Source: Fibrella forsythiae (lineage in GTDB: Bacteria > Bacteroidota > Bacteroidia > Cytophagales > Spirosomataceae). Taken from it: a stretch of DNA of 64,000 nt. The notes under the pieces were generated by a model that was not told the DNA's origin, made no database searches, and saw only the letters and a list, made by a program, of their open reading frames with translations. A program made the position numbers and the translations under genes. The stretch's first letter is position 1. Every line of letters begins with the position of its first letter. Positions 45,065-52,705 of the stretch are shown in pieces. Location: assembly GCF_017353175.1 (NCBI RefSeq), contig NZ_JAFMYW010000002.1, forward strand, positions 248,001-312,000. Reading direction: 5' to 3'.

Positions 45065-45152
45065 TGTCCGATACCGGACAGGATTACTCAGGTAAAAGGG
45101 CGAAATGGGCTGACTATCAATGTTTCATGTACTTTGGCACGTCAATTGGCTT
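45065..45152 (+). promoter_or_regulatory. candidate sigma-54-type promoter with upstream dyad
   Basis: Dyad TGTCCG-ATAC-CGGACA at 45065-45080, and TTGGCACGTCAATTGG at 45134-45149, which matches the -24 TGGCACG element well and the -12 element imperfectly (TTGG rather than TTGC). The dyad sits about 60 bases upstream, where an enhancer-binding protein could bind. Drives the HlyD/ABC genes if real. Confidence 0.4.
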
Positions 45153-45218
45153 AGGATAACCAGTTAGCTAGTTTTGATGGTTGCCTGACCGTCGCCAAGT
45201 ACTTAACCGCATTGACTC

Positions 45219-46466
45219 ATGGATCGCGCCTTACCCAAACGTTTCTGGACCCAACAAAAACTGCTCTTATCGGCCGGTGGCCTGCTGATTGTCGGTCTTA
45301 TCGCTTATGTTTCTTTCTTCGCCGACAAACGCTCAAAACTGAATGTTGAACGCGAAAAAATCACCGTTTCGCCCGTCTCTATTGGTCCTTTCGAAGAATT
45401 TATTGTGGTAACAGGGGTTGTGCAACCGTTGAAAACCATTCGGTTAGATGCCATTGAAGGGGGGTACGTTACGCAGAAACTGGTTGATGGCGGGGTACAG
45501 GTGGCCAAAGGGCAGGTGCTCCTGAAACTGGAAAACCAGGGTTTGAAGTTAAGCTTTCTGCAATCAGAAACGGAAGCGAACCGACTGGTGAATGACCTGC
45601 AGAATACCCGGCAACGGCTTCGCGTAGAGCGTTTCGCGCTGCGGAAAAACCTGGCCGACCTCGACGCCCAACTCGATCAGGCAAAAGATACATACGACCG
45701 GCAGGCTAAGCTGATTAAAGACAAGGTCGTATCAGAAGAAGATTACCTGAAAGCCAAACGTGCGTATGACCGGCTGGCCAAGCAGCGCGAGATCGAAGCC
45801 GAATCGCAGAAATATCAGGAAGAGAACTCGAAGCTGCAAATTCAGCAGCTGGAAGGTACCCTGGCACGTACCCAGCGCAATGTGGCCCTCTGGCAGGAAA
45901 CGCTGAGCAACCTGGTGGTAAAAGCACCGGTGTCGGGCCAGCTGTCGAGCATCGATGTGGAAGTGGGGAGTAACATCAACCGGGGGCAGAACATCGGCCA
46001 GATCGATGACCTCAACGGATTCAAGATGCGGGTAGGCGTTGATGAACACTACATCAGCCGCGTATTTGCGGGCCTGAACGGGTCATTTGAGTTCAACGGG
46101 CAGGAGTTTCCGCTGAGCATCAGCCGGGTATATCCGGAGGTTCGCAACGGGCGGTTCGAGGTAGATATGACCTTCCCGAAAGGCGCACCAGCGGGCATCA
46201 AACGCGGCCAGTCGTCGCCGATCCGGCTGGAGTTGGGCAAAGCGGCCAAGGCTACGCTGCTCCCTGTGGGTGGGTTCTTCTCGGATACAGGCGGTAACTG
46301 GGTGTATGTACTCGACAATTCGGGCAAACGCGCTACCAAACGAAACATCACGCTAGGCCGAAAAAATCCTGAGTTCTACGAAGTACTCGAAGGCCTGCAA
46401 CCCGGCGAACAGGTCATCACCTCGAGCTACGAGAATTTTGGCGATAATGAGGTGTTGGAATTTTGA
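45219..46466 (+). CDS. HlyD/MacA-like periplasmic adaptor of an efflux system
   Basis: 415 residues. Inner-membrane anchor KLLLSAGGLLIVGLIAYVSFF, barrel-sandwich hybrid start TGVVQPLKTIRLDAIEGGYVTQKLVDGGVQVAKGQVLLKLEN, a long coiled-coil hairpin (about 100-215, rich in E, K, R, Q), return strand LSNLVVKAPVSGQLSSIDVEVGSNINRGQNIGQI, and a membrane-proximal beta domain LPVGGFFSDTGGNWVYVLDN...ITLGRKNPEFYEVLEGLQPGEQVITSSYENF. It would bridge the ABC exporter at 47055-50221 to an outer-membrane channel not seen here. A possible sigma-54 promoter precedes it. Confidence 0.93.
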   Translation: MDRALPKRFWTQQKLLLSAGGLLIVGLIAYVSFFADKRSKLNVEREKITVSPVSIGPFEEFIVVTGVVQPLKTIRLDAIEGGYVTQKLVDGGVQVAKGQVLLKLENQGLKLSFLQSETEANRLVNDLQNTRQRLRVERFALRKNLADLDAQLDQAKDTYDRQAKLIKDKVVSEEDYLKAKRAYDRLAKQREIEAESQKYQEENSKLQIQQLEGTLARTQRNVALWQETLSNLVVKAPVSGQLSSIDVEVGSNINRGQNIGQIDDLNGFKMRVGVDEHYISRVFAGLNGSFEFNGQEFPLSISRVYPEVRNGRFEVDMTFPKGAPAGIKRGQSSPIRLELGKAAKATLLPVGGFFSDTGGNWVYVLDNSGKRATKRNITLGRKNPEFYEVLEGLQPGEQVITSSYENFGDNEVLEF

Positions 46467-46471
46467 GGAGG

Positions 46472-47046
46472 AGGAAAGGGAGCAGGGGGACTAAAGGGAC
46501 GAGAGGGAGCTTACGCGTAAGTATCTAATCAAGCGTCTTGATTTTAATTATTCCTTTGAATCCTCTTCGTCCCTTTAATCCCCCTCTTCCCTTATGTAAA
46601 CTTTTCTTCCCTTGTTCTAATTAAATTCTGCAACATCGATGATATAATGTGACTCTTTGATAGTAGCTCGTTACCAGATTCTTCTGTAATAAGCCCGATA
46701 CCAATAGCAATATGAATTTGTGTTCGCAGTTCACCATTCGACCCTTTGGTGATGCGCAGGTAACGAATAAATTCTTTGTTTGTGTGGCGTTCAAAGCCTT
46801 CTGCTACATTGGAAGGTACAGAAACTGCCGAGCGGCGAATTTGGTCACGAAGACCGAAATCAGTCGAGTTTGCCAGTAATTTATATAAGTCAATCGCTTG
46901 AGAAAGTCCTTTTTGCCACACTAGCAGGTCTTCAAACTTTTCAACTTTTGCCATAAATCTCAAGAGTTCAGGTGGGTGAGGCTAAAACTACCAAAAATCC
47001 CTTTCGTCCCCCTCGTCCTTTTCCTCCCTCTACTCCTTTTTTCTCC
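46472..47046. mobile_element. heptad hairpin enclosing a four-helix-bundle gene (element H)
   Basis: Left arm 46472-46508 (AAGGGA/GGGGGAC-type units) pairs with 46561-46593 (27 of 33) and also with 46998-47024 (23 of 27). The minus-strand four-helix-bundle gene lies between the two right-arm copies. Beyond the left arm is a perfect 12-bp palindrome CTTACGCGTAAG (46510-46521), matching the tip of element D. The structure runs from 6 bases after the adaptor stop to 9 bases before the ATPase ATG. Confidence 0.6.
46592..46954 (-). CDS. four-helix-bundle protein (S23/IVP/Avd-like)
   Basis: About 120 residues from the ATG at 46954 (open from 46963). Seen: FEDLLVWQKGLSQAIDLYKLL, FGLRDQIRRSAVSVPSNVAEGFERHTNKEFIRYLRITKGSNGELRTQIHIAIGIGLI, the hallmarks (VWQKG, SNVAEG, ELRTQ) of the family first met as the protein in 23S rRNA intervening sequences and related to Avd of diversity-generating retroelements. 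It makes a pentamer-like helical bundle that binds nucleic acid in Avd. It is on the strand opposite the efflux operon and AT-rich, standing inside a hairpin of the heptad family, so it interrupts the adaptor-ATPase operon. No reverse transcriptase or rRNA is near. Confidence 0.9.
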   Translation of the reverse strand: MAKVEKFEDLLVWQKGLSQAIDLYKLLANSTDFGLRDQIRRSAVSVPSNVAEGFERHTNKEFIRYLRITKGSNGELRTQIHIAIGIGLITEESGNELLSKSHIISSMLQNLIRTREEKFT

Positions 47047-47054
47047 CTCATTTT

Positions 47055-47732
47055 ATGATCCAAACCATCAATTTACAAAAGCTCTTCGCTACGGAAGAGG
47101 TCGAAACCACCGCCCTGAACGGGATCAACATGGAGGTGAAAGACGGTGAGTTCGTAGCCATCATGGGGCCGTCGGGCTGCGGCAAATCCACGCTGCTCAA
47201 TATCCTGGGTCTGCTCGACAACCCCAGCGACGGCGAATACAATTTCTACGGTACTGAAGTAGCCAAGATGACCGAACGGCAGCGGGCTCAACTCCGCAAG
47301 GGTAGCATCGGCTTTGTCTTCCAGAGCTTCAACCTGATCGACGAACTAACGGTATACGAAAACGTAGAACTGCCCCTGCTGTACCTGAAAACACCGCCCG
47401 ACGAGCGCAAAGTCCGCGTTGAAGAAGCGTTGAACCGCATGAACATCATGCACCGGCGCAACCACTTCCCGCAGCAACTCTCGGGTGGTCAGCAGCAGCG
47501 TACGGCCATTGCCCGCGCGGTGGTAGCCAAACCCAAGCTGATCCTGGCCGATGAACCGACGGGTAACCTCGACTCGAAAAACGGCGAGGAAGTGATGAAG
47601 CTGCTGGGCGAACTGAACGACGAAGGCACCACCATCATCATGGTGACTCACTCGCCCTACGACGCCGGCTTTGCCCACCGGACCGTGAACCTGTTCGACG
47701 GAAAAGTAGTAACCGAAAACATCCGCGTCTGA
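47055..47732 (+). CDS. ABC transporter ATP-binding protein (LolD/MacB type)
   Basis: 225 residues. Seen: [28 protein letters not shown] (Walker A), [30 protein letters not shown] (Q loop), [39 protein letters not shown] (signature and Walker B), and [17 protein letters not shown] (H loop). It powers the MacB/LolC-like permease that follows; with the adaptor upstream it forms a tripartite efflux or lipoprotein-type exporter. This is the only ATPase for the three large permeases in the window. Between it and the permease lies hairpin I. Confidence 0.95.
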   Translation: MIQTINLQKLFATEEVETTALNGINMEVKDGEFVAIMGPSGCGKSTLLNILGLLDNPSDGEYNFYGTEVAKMTERQRAQLRKGSIGFVFQSFNLIDELTVYENVELPLLYLKTPPDERKVRVEEALNRMNIMHRRNHFPQQLSGGQQQRTAIARAVVAKPKLILADEPTGNLDSKNGEEVMKLLGELNDEGTTIIMVTHSPYDAGFAHRTVNLFDGKVVTENIRV

Positions 47733-47737
47733 GGTTA

Positions 47738-47848
47738 GAAAAGGGAGGAAAGGGAGGAGGGGAAAAGAGTACCCTCCCTTTCCTCCCCTTCCTCCCTTTC
47801 TCCCCCTCCTCCCTTTCCTCCCCTCCTCCCTTTCCTCCCCCTCTTCCC
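47738..47848. repeat. polypurine/polypyrimidine hairpin between ATPase and permease (element I)
   Basis: Purine arm 47738-47762 (GGGAGGA-type units) pairs over 20 bp with 47803-47822; the pyrimidine side (about 47771-47848) repeats a ~15-bp CCTCCCTTTCCTCCC unit. It starts 5 bases after the ATPase stop and abuts the permease ATG, leaving no ordinary ribosome-binding site. Confidence 0.85.
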
Positions 47849-50221
47849 ATGCTCTCCAACTCACTCAAACTAGCCTGGCGAAATTTGAAAGCAGGTGGCT
47901 GGTATTCAGTGCTTAATGTAGGTGGTTTGGCGGTTGTGCTGGCCGTGAGTGTCCTGCTGCTCTGGTGGGTGAACGACGAACTACGCTACGACAAATTTCA
48001 CCCCGAGGCCGACCGGATCTACCGGGTCAATTCGCGGCATGGTACCGGGGCTGATGAGCAGTTCTGGCGGTCAGCACCAGCCCCTATTGCCGTAGCGGCC
48101 AGCAAGAACGTGCCTGGTATTGAAGGCGTTACGCGGGTGGCCGGTCTGTACGATTTCAAAACGTTCCTGATCGATGGCAAGACTTTTTCCGAGAAGTCGG
48201 AAGACCTGGTCTATGCCGACGAAAATTTCCTCGACGTGCTGGGCGGTTTTCAGGTACGTTATGGTCAGGCAAAGCAGCCATTTCCGACCACCAACTCAGT
48301 GGTGCTGACGGAAGAGATCGCCGAGAAATTCTTCGGAACGCCCAACGCCGTGGGGAAAACCATCACTGTACTCGATTCGAACCGGGTGTTTACAGTGGGG
48401 GCAGTGCTGGCTAACCTGCCCGACTATAGCACATTTCAGAAGAAGATCATTTTCCCAATGTCGTTGCGGAAAAGGCTCTTCGGCGGCAACGGACAGTGGA
48501 AACGCATGGACGATGACTGGGGAAACTTCTCGTTCTCAACCTACGTAAAATTAGCCCCCGGCGTTGATCCCGCCACGATTGGTAAAACCTTGACCACTAT
48601 TCAGGCGGCGGCCAGGCGGAGCGATGGAGATGGCAGCCTGAGCGATTACCGGTTACAACCAATCGCGACCATCCATTTGTACGAACCAGACGGCACAAAC
48701 CCCGGTATGCAGCAGGTACGTATGATGAGTCTGATTGCCCTCTTCCTGCTCAGTATCGGCTGTATCAACTACGTGAACCTGACCACGGCGCGGGCAACCC
48801 GCCGGGCGCGGGAAGTAGGCGTTCGGAAGGTGGTTGGTGCCGAAACCGGGCAACTGATAAGTCAACTGTTGATGGAGTCGCTGCTGACACTTGGGCTGGC
48901 TCTGGTGCTGGCTATCGGCCTCATTCAACTGCTGACCCCGTTTTACCGCAACATGACGAACAAAACGAGCGGCTTGTCGCTGCTCGATCCGCAGGTATGG
49001 ATGCTGCTGCTGGGTACGTTGCTGGTCACGCTGCTGCTGGCGGGTGTGTATCCGGCACTGGTCATTGCCCGTTTCGACCCGCTTAAATCGTTGCGTGGCC
49101 GGGGTGCAATGGGTGGTCAGGCGAGGTTACGGCAGGTGCTGGTTGTTACGCAGTTTGCGCTGGCGACGGGTTTGATCATCAGTACACTGGTGATCGGTAA
49201 TCAGCTTCGATACATGCGCGAGCGAGACCTGGGCTTTAACAAAGATCATACGTTCACCTTCTACGCCGACAGTAAAACGGAGCAGTTTAAACGCGAACTG
49301 GCAGGCGAGAGCAGCATTCAGCACATTGCCACCGCCACCGTTGAGCTGACCAACGGCATGGGGTCGACCAGCGATACTGAATGGGATGGCAAAACGCCGG
49401 GCCGAACATTCATGGTCAACCAGCTAAGCGTCAGCGCCAATTTTATTCCTGATATGGGTATGAAACTGGTTGATGGTCAGAACTTTACCGGTACTCCGGC
49501 CGACTCGACGAACCTGATTTTGAACGAAACCGCCATTCGTGAGTCAGGCATTACCAATCCAATTGGCAAACGGTTCAATTTCCACGGCACCGACTGCCGG
49601 ATTATTGGTGTGGTGAAGGATTTTGTGTTCGAATCGGCGCGTAACAAGGTAGCGCCCACCGTGCTGATGAGCCATCCCAACTGGAACGGAACGGTGTATG
49701 TACGCACCAGCGGCCAAAATACGTCGCAGGCTATCGCCGCCGTTGAACGCCTTTGGAAGAAATACAACCCGCAGTACCCGTTTGAGTATAGCTTTCTGGA
49801 CGAGAACTACGACCGCCTGTATCGTGATGAACAACGCACCGGTACCCTGTTCATCTTCTTTGCGGGTGTAGCCATTGTGATCTGCTGCCTCGGTCTGTTC
49901 GGGCTGGCTGCCTACACGGCCGAACAGCGTACCAAAGAAATTGGCGTTCGGAAAGTGCTGGGTGCTAGTGTGCCAAGCCTGGTTGGGTTGCTAAGTAAAG
50001 ATTTCCTGACGCTGGTGGCCTTAGGTATTCTGGTAGCAGCGCCCATTGCCTGGTGGGCTATGAGTAGCTGGCTTCAGGGCTTTATCTACCGAATCGATAT
50101 TCAGTGGTGGATGATCGCGCTGGCCGGTGCATTGGCAGTAGGCATCGCCTTGCTGACGGTCAGCTTCCAAAGCATCAAGGCTGCGCTGATGAATCCGGTA
50201 GAGAGCCTGCGCAGCGAGTAA
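47849..50221 (+). CDS. ABC transporter permease, FtsX/MacB type, 1 of 3
   Basis: 790 residues. Layout of the large Bacteroidota permeases: N-terminal helix (SVLNVGGLAVVLAVSVLLLWW), MacB periplasmic domain (DADRIYRVNSRHG-like start, to ~280), three FtsX helices (MSLIALFLLSIGCINYVNLTTARATRRAREVGVRKVVGA, ..), a second helix plus periplasmic domain (~430-650), three more FtsX helices (IFFAGVAIVICCLGLFGLAAYTAEQRTKEIGVRKVLGASVPSLV..) and the tail NPVESLRSE. It works with the ATPase just upstream. A strong terminator follows, closing the adaptor-ATPase-permease operon. Confidence 0.94.
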   Translation: MLSNSLKLAWRNLKAGGWYSVLNVGGLAVVLAVSVLLLWWVNDELRYDKFHPEADRIYRVNSRHGTGADEQFWRSAPAPIAVAASKNVPGIEGVTRVAGLYDFKTFLIDGKTFSEKSEDLVYADENFLDVLGGFQVRYGQAKQPFPTTNSVVLTEEIAEKFFGTPNAVGKTITVLDSNRVFTVGAVLANLPDYSTFQKKIIFPMSLRKRLFGGNGQWKRMDDDWGNFSFSTYVKLAPGVDPATIGKTLTTIQAAARRSDGDGSLSDYRLQPIATIHLYEPDGTNPGMQQVRMMSLIALFLLSIGCINYVNLTTARATRRAREVGVRKVVGAETGQLISQLLMESLLTLGLALVLAIGLIQLLTPFYRNMTNKTSGLSLLDPQVWMLLLGTLLVTLLLAGVYPALVIARFDPLKSLRGRGAMGGQARLRQVLVVTQFALATGLIISTLVIGNQLRYMRERDLGFNKDHTFTFYADSKTEQFKRELAGESSIQHIATATVELTNGMGSTSDTEWDGKTPGRTFMVNQLSVSANFIPDMGMKLVDGQNFTGTPADSTNLILNETAIRESGITNPIGKRFNFHGTDCRIIGVVKDFVFESARNKVAPTVLMSHPNWNGTVYVRTSGQNTSQAIAAVERLWKKYNPQYPFEYSFLDENYDRLYRDEQRTGTLFIFFAGVAIVICCLGLFGLAAYTAEQRTKEIGVRKVLGASVPSLVGLLSKDFLTLVALGILVAAPIAWWAMSSWLQGFIYRIDIQWWMIALAGALAVGIALLTVSFQSIKAALMNPVESLRSE

Positions 50222-50246
50222 TCGATACTCACATACATTTCCTATC

Positions 50247-50284
50247 AAACCTATAAGGGCTCCGAAGACCTTATAGGTTTTTTT
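50247..50284 (+). terminator. Rho-independent terminator of the efflux operon
   Basis: Stem AAACCTATAAGG (50247-50258) with CCTTATAGGTTT (50269-50280), 10-nt loop, followed by a run of seven T (50278-50284). Confidence 0.9.
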
Positions 50285-50293
50285 ATATGCAGT

Positions 50294-50325
50294 TGCTTTT
50301 ATGTTTTTCTGTTCTACATTTGTAG
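50294..50325 (+). promoter_or_regulatory. promoter with overlapping BlaI-type operator
   Basis: TTG 50294-50296, 18-base spacer, TACATTTG 50315-50322. The -7 element lies inside TACA-TT-TGTA (50315-50324), the half-site pattern of BlaI/MecI operators, with a further CTACA half-site near 50334. The blaI-like ATG is at 50347, so autoregulation is expected. Confidence 0.65.
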
Positions 50326-50346
50326 AGAATAAACTACAGGTATAGA

Positions 50347-50718
50347 ATGAAGCTGTCTGCCGCCGAAGAAACCCTGATGCAACACCTATGGAGTCGCGAA
50401 CAGGCCTACATGAAAGATCTCATTGATGCGTACGAAGATCCTAAACCCGCCGCGACTACCGTGGCGACGTTGCTTAAACGCATGGCCGATAAAGGGTTCG
50501 TTGGCTATCGGGAGCGGGGTAATTCGCGGGAGTACTATCCGCTGGTGAGCAGTCAGGCTTATTTTGCAAAGCACGTCAACGGCCTGATCAAGCAGTTTTT
50601 CAATAATTCGGCGGCGCAGTTTGCCTCCTTTTTCACCACCGAAACCAACCTCTCGGCCGATGAACTGGCTGAACTCAGAAAGATTATCGATGAGCAGATA
50701 GACCGGAAGAAGCCATGA
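50347..50718 (+). CDS. BlaI/MecI/CopY-family transcriptional repressor
   Basis: 123 residues. Winged-helix N-terminal domain (LSAAEETLMQHLWSREQAYMKDLIDAYEDPKPAATTVATLLKRMADKGFVGYRERGNSREYYPLVS) and a C-terminal dimerisation helix (ADELAELRKIIDEQIDRKKP). It represses its own promoter until cleaved or released after a signal from the M56 sensor encoded next, with a 4-base ATGA overlap. Target genes beyond the pair are unknown; no beta-lactamase is adjacent, so the regulon could be the nearby ABC permeases or a distant gene. Confidence 0.95.
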   Translation: MKLSAAEETLMQHLWSREQAYMKDLIDAYEDPKPAATTVATLLKRMADKGFVGYRERGNSREYYPLVSSQAYFAKHVNGLIKQFFNNSAAQFASFFTTETNLSADELAELRKIIDEQIDRKKP

Positions 50719-52130
50719 CAACGTACCTGATCGAATCGAGCCTATGCCTGTTGGTGCTGCTGGGTACGTATCGGCTTTGTCTGGAAAATCAGCCGATGCA
50801 CCGACTGAAACGGGCCTACTTACTGGGTACGTTGTTGCTCGCATTGGTAGGGCCGTTGGTGTCTGTTCAGCTACCTGCCAGCTTTACAACGGTTCTGCCA
50901 ACAGCACAAGTGGTTGAAAATCAGTTGTCTGTCGAAAAGGTACGTTCGGAAGCGATTGCCATCGGCAAACTATCTACACCGGCAAACGGGAACGTACCTG
51001 AACCGACAGTGCCGGCAGAAACCCCTTTCTGGGTATGGCTTTACGCTGTCGTCACCGCCCTGATGCTGGCGCGGTTTGGCCGGAACCTATTCGTGCTGAT
51101 TCGCCAGATCCGGGTCAACCCGACTGAGCCGTATTACGGGGCTACGCTGGTGAAGCTACCCGGTACCGGATTGCCTTATACGTTTCTGCATTACCTCTTC
51201 GTCTCGGACGAAGCCTACAGGCGGGGCACGATTGAAGACGAGTTATTCGAGCACGAATTGGCTCACATCCGGCAGCGTCATTCGCTGGATGTGCTGCTGG
51301 TGGAAATCGTGCTGTGTTTGGGTTGGTTCAATCCGCTACTCTTCTGGCTGAAGGGGGCTATGCAGCGCAACCACGAATTTCTGGCCGACGAAGCCGTGAA
51401 CGAAACGTACCTGAACGTACCCCATTACCAGCACCTGTTGCTGAGCAAGCTGGCTGATACACTCCCTAACCTATCGCTGACCAGCACGCTGACTTTTAAT
51501 ATCACTAAACAACGCCTGCTCATGATGACCAAACAAACTTCATTCATTCGAATTTGGCTAACTGGCTGTAGCACTGCGCTTTTCTTCGGTTTCCTGATGA
51601 TCCTATTGACTGGTGCAGCTCCCGCACAACCGTCGATCTTTCCGCTGAAATCAGAGACTACACCCCGTACCCCGCGTCCGCTGCTCAGCGTGGCGGAAAT
51701 CGAAATCCGGTTTGGCGATGTAGTGGTAAATGCGACTAGTCGCGAGTTACAACCTGAGCAAAAAATAAAGTTTAAAGACCTCACGCCCGAACAGAAAACA
51801 CGGGTAATTTATCTGGAAGGTCAACTACCCGGCACCTTTAATGAGGAAGAGTTTAACGCACTGAAAAACGCGAAGCAATACAGCATCTGGGTCGATGGAA
51901 AACGGGTACGTCATTTCGACCAAACCACCTTACAGGCTACTGATATTGTGACCTATAACATCCGGCGGCTCTACAAACATGCTCGGCGGCCCGATAGGTT
52001 TCATTATCAGGTCGACCTGCTGACAGACAAAGCAGCGAATGCGTTTGCGAGAGACTTACAGGCCAATCCTAGATTGCTTCTGCTGACGAAAGAACAGATG
52101 GAAAGGCGGCAAGCTGAGGAGGCTAAGTAA
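50715..52130 (+). CDS. BlaR1-like M56 family membrane metallopeptidase
   Basis: 471 residues. Three or four N-terminal helices (ESSLCLLVLLGTYRLCL, YLLGTLLLALVGPLVSV, VWLYAVVTALMLARF), the zinc site FEHELAHIRQRHSLD (HExxH) with the downstream NHEFLADEAV, another helix (IWLTGCSTALFFGFLMILL), then a C-terminal ~170-residue periplasmic domain (LRTPRPLLSVAEIEIRFGDVVVNATS, ..) with no penicillin-binding sensor motif. So it is a BlaR1-type signalling protease with a different or unknown sensor input. It pairs with the BlaI-like repressor upstream. A 9-bp hairpin (52138-52163) follows. Confidence 0.92.
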   Translation: MTTYLIESSLCLLVLLGTYRLCLENQPMHRLKRAYLLGTLLLALVGPLVSVQLPASFTTVLPTAQVVENQLSVEKVRSEAIAIGKLSTPANGNVPEPTVPAETPFWVWLYAVVTALMLARFGRNLFVLIRQIRVNPTEPYYGATLVKLPGTGLPYTFLHYLFVSDEAYRRGTIEDELFEHELAHIRQRHSLDVLLVEIVLCLGWFNPLLFWLKGAMQRNHEFLADEAVNETYLNVPHYQHLLLSKLADTLPNLSLTSTLTFNITKQRLLMMTKQTSFIRIWLTGCSTALFFGFLMILLTGAAPAQPSIFPLKSETTPRTPRPLLSVAEIEIRFGDVVVNATSRELQPEQKIKFKDLTPEQKTRVIYLEGQLPGTFNEEEFNALKNAKQYSIWVDGKRVRHFDQTTLQATDIVTYNIRRLYKHARRPDRFHYQVDLLTDKAANAFARDLQANPRLLLLTKEQMERRQAEEAK

Positions 52131-52137
52131 GTTAAGT

Positions 52138-52163
52138 TGCTTCGCGCTACGGGGCGCGAAGCA
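52138..52163. terminator. hairpin between convergent M56 and DoxX genes
   Basis: TGCTTCGCG (52138-52146) pairs with CGCGAAGCA (52155-52163), 8-nt loop, between convergent stops. Confidence 0.55.
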
Positions 52164-52182
52164 TTACTAACGTCAACAACCG

Positions 52183-52551
52183 CTACGCAATCGTTGTCTT
52201 GTCGGATAGGAACGCCGTTTTATCGCGCAGGTACGTGGCGATCCAGACCAGTACGATGGGCGTTACTGCATTTAATGGCATCCCGTGCGATAGTTCGGTG
52301 GCGATGGCACCCGCGAAGTAGCAGGATAGCAGAATGAAGCCCAGTTTCATGGTTTTGGGATAGAGGAAGAGTAGCGCGAAGCCGACTTCCATGGCACCCA
52401 AAAACAATACTTGCTTCTCAACGCCCACTTTGGCCAGCGTTTCCATCACTTGCGGCGACTGGGTAAATTTGAAAACACCACTCATGAGAGCCATACCGGC
52501 GGCCAATACGGTGAAAATGATGGTGACGATTCGGTAGACTTTCGGACTCAT
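52183..52551 (-). CDS. DoxX family membrane protein
   Basis: 122 residues with four helices (VTIIFTVLAAGMALMSGVFKFT, QVLFLGAMEVGFALLFLYP, LGFILLSCYFAGAIATELSHG, AVTPIVLVWIATYLRDK). GVFKF and ELSHGMP are typical of the DoxX/DoxX-like family in this phylum. Role is not established; members are linked to redox or quinone metabolism. Divergent from an HxlR-type regulator, a very common pairing for DoxX, with an operator-like dyad between them, so it is probably the target of that regulator. Confidence 0.9.
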   Translation of the reverse strand: MSPKVYRIVTIIFTVLAAGMALMSGVFKFTQSPQVMETLAKVGVEKQVLFLGAMEVGFALLFLYPKTMKLGFILLSCYFAGAIATELSHGMPLNAVTPIVLVWIATYLRDKTAFLSDKTTIA

Positions 52552-52633
52552 ACGTAGGAAGGTTTTGTGCAGTAGCTGACTGCGGTGAACGAACAGGACA
52601 AACGTACCTAAACCCGCTATCTTTTTGTTAGCA

Positions 52634-52667
52634 GTATCCCAAAGGATACCAGTATCGTTCAGGATAC
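52634..52667. promoter_or_regulatory. operator-like dyads between doxX and hxlR-like genes
   Basis: GTATCC-N4-GGATAC (52634-52649) and, next to it, GTATC-N5-GGATAC (52652-52667). Two adjacent dyads in the 154-base divergent gap suit a small winged-helix dimer such as the HxlR-type protein encoded next. Confidence 0.6.
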
Positions 52668-52705
52668 CACATGGTCTGTTCGTACTGGCAACCTACCTTT
52701 AATCT

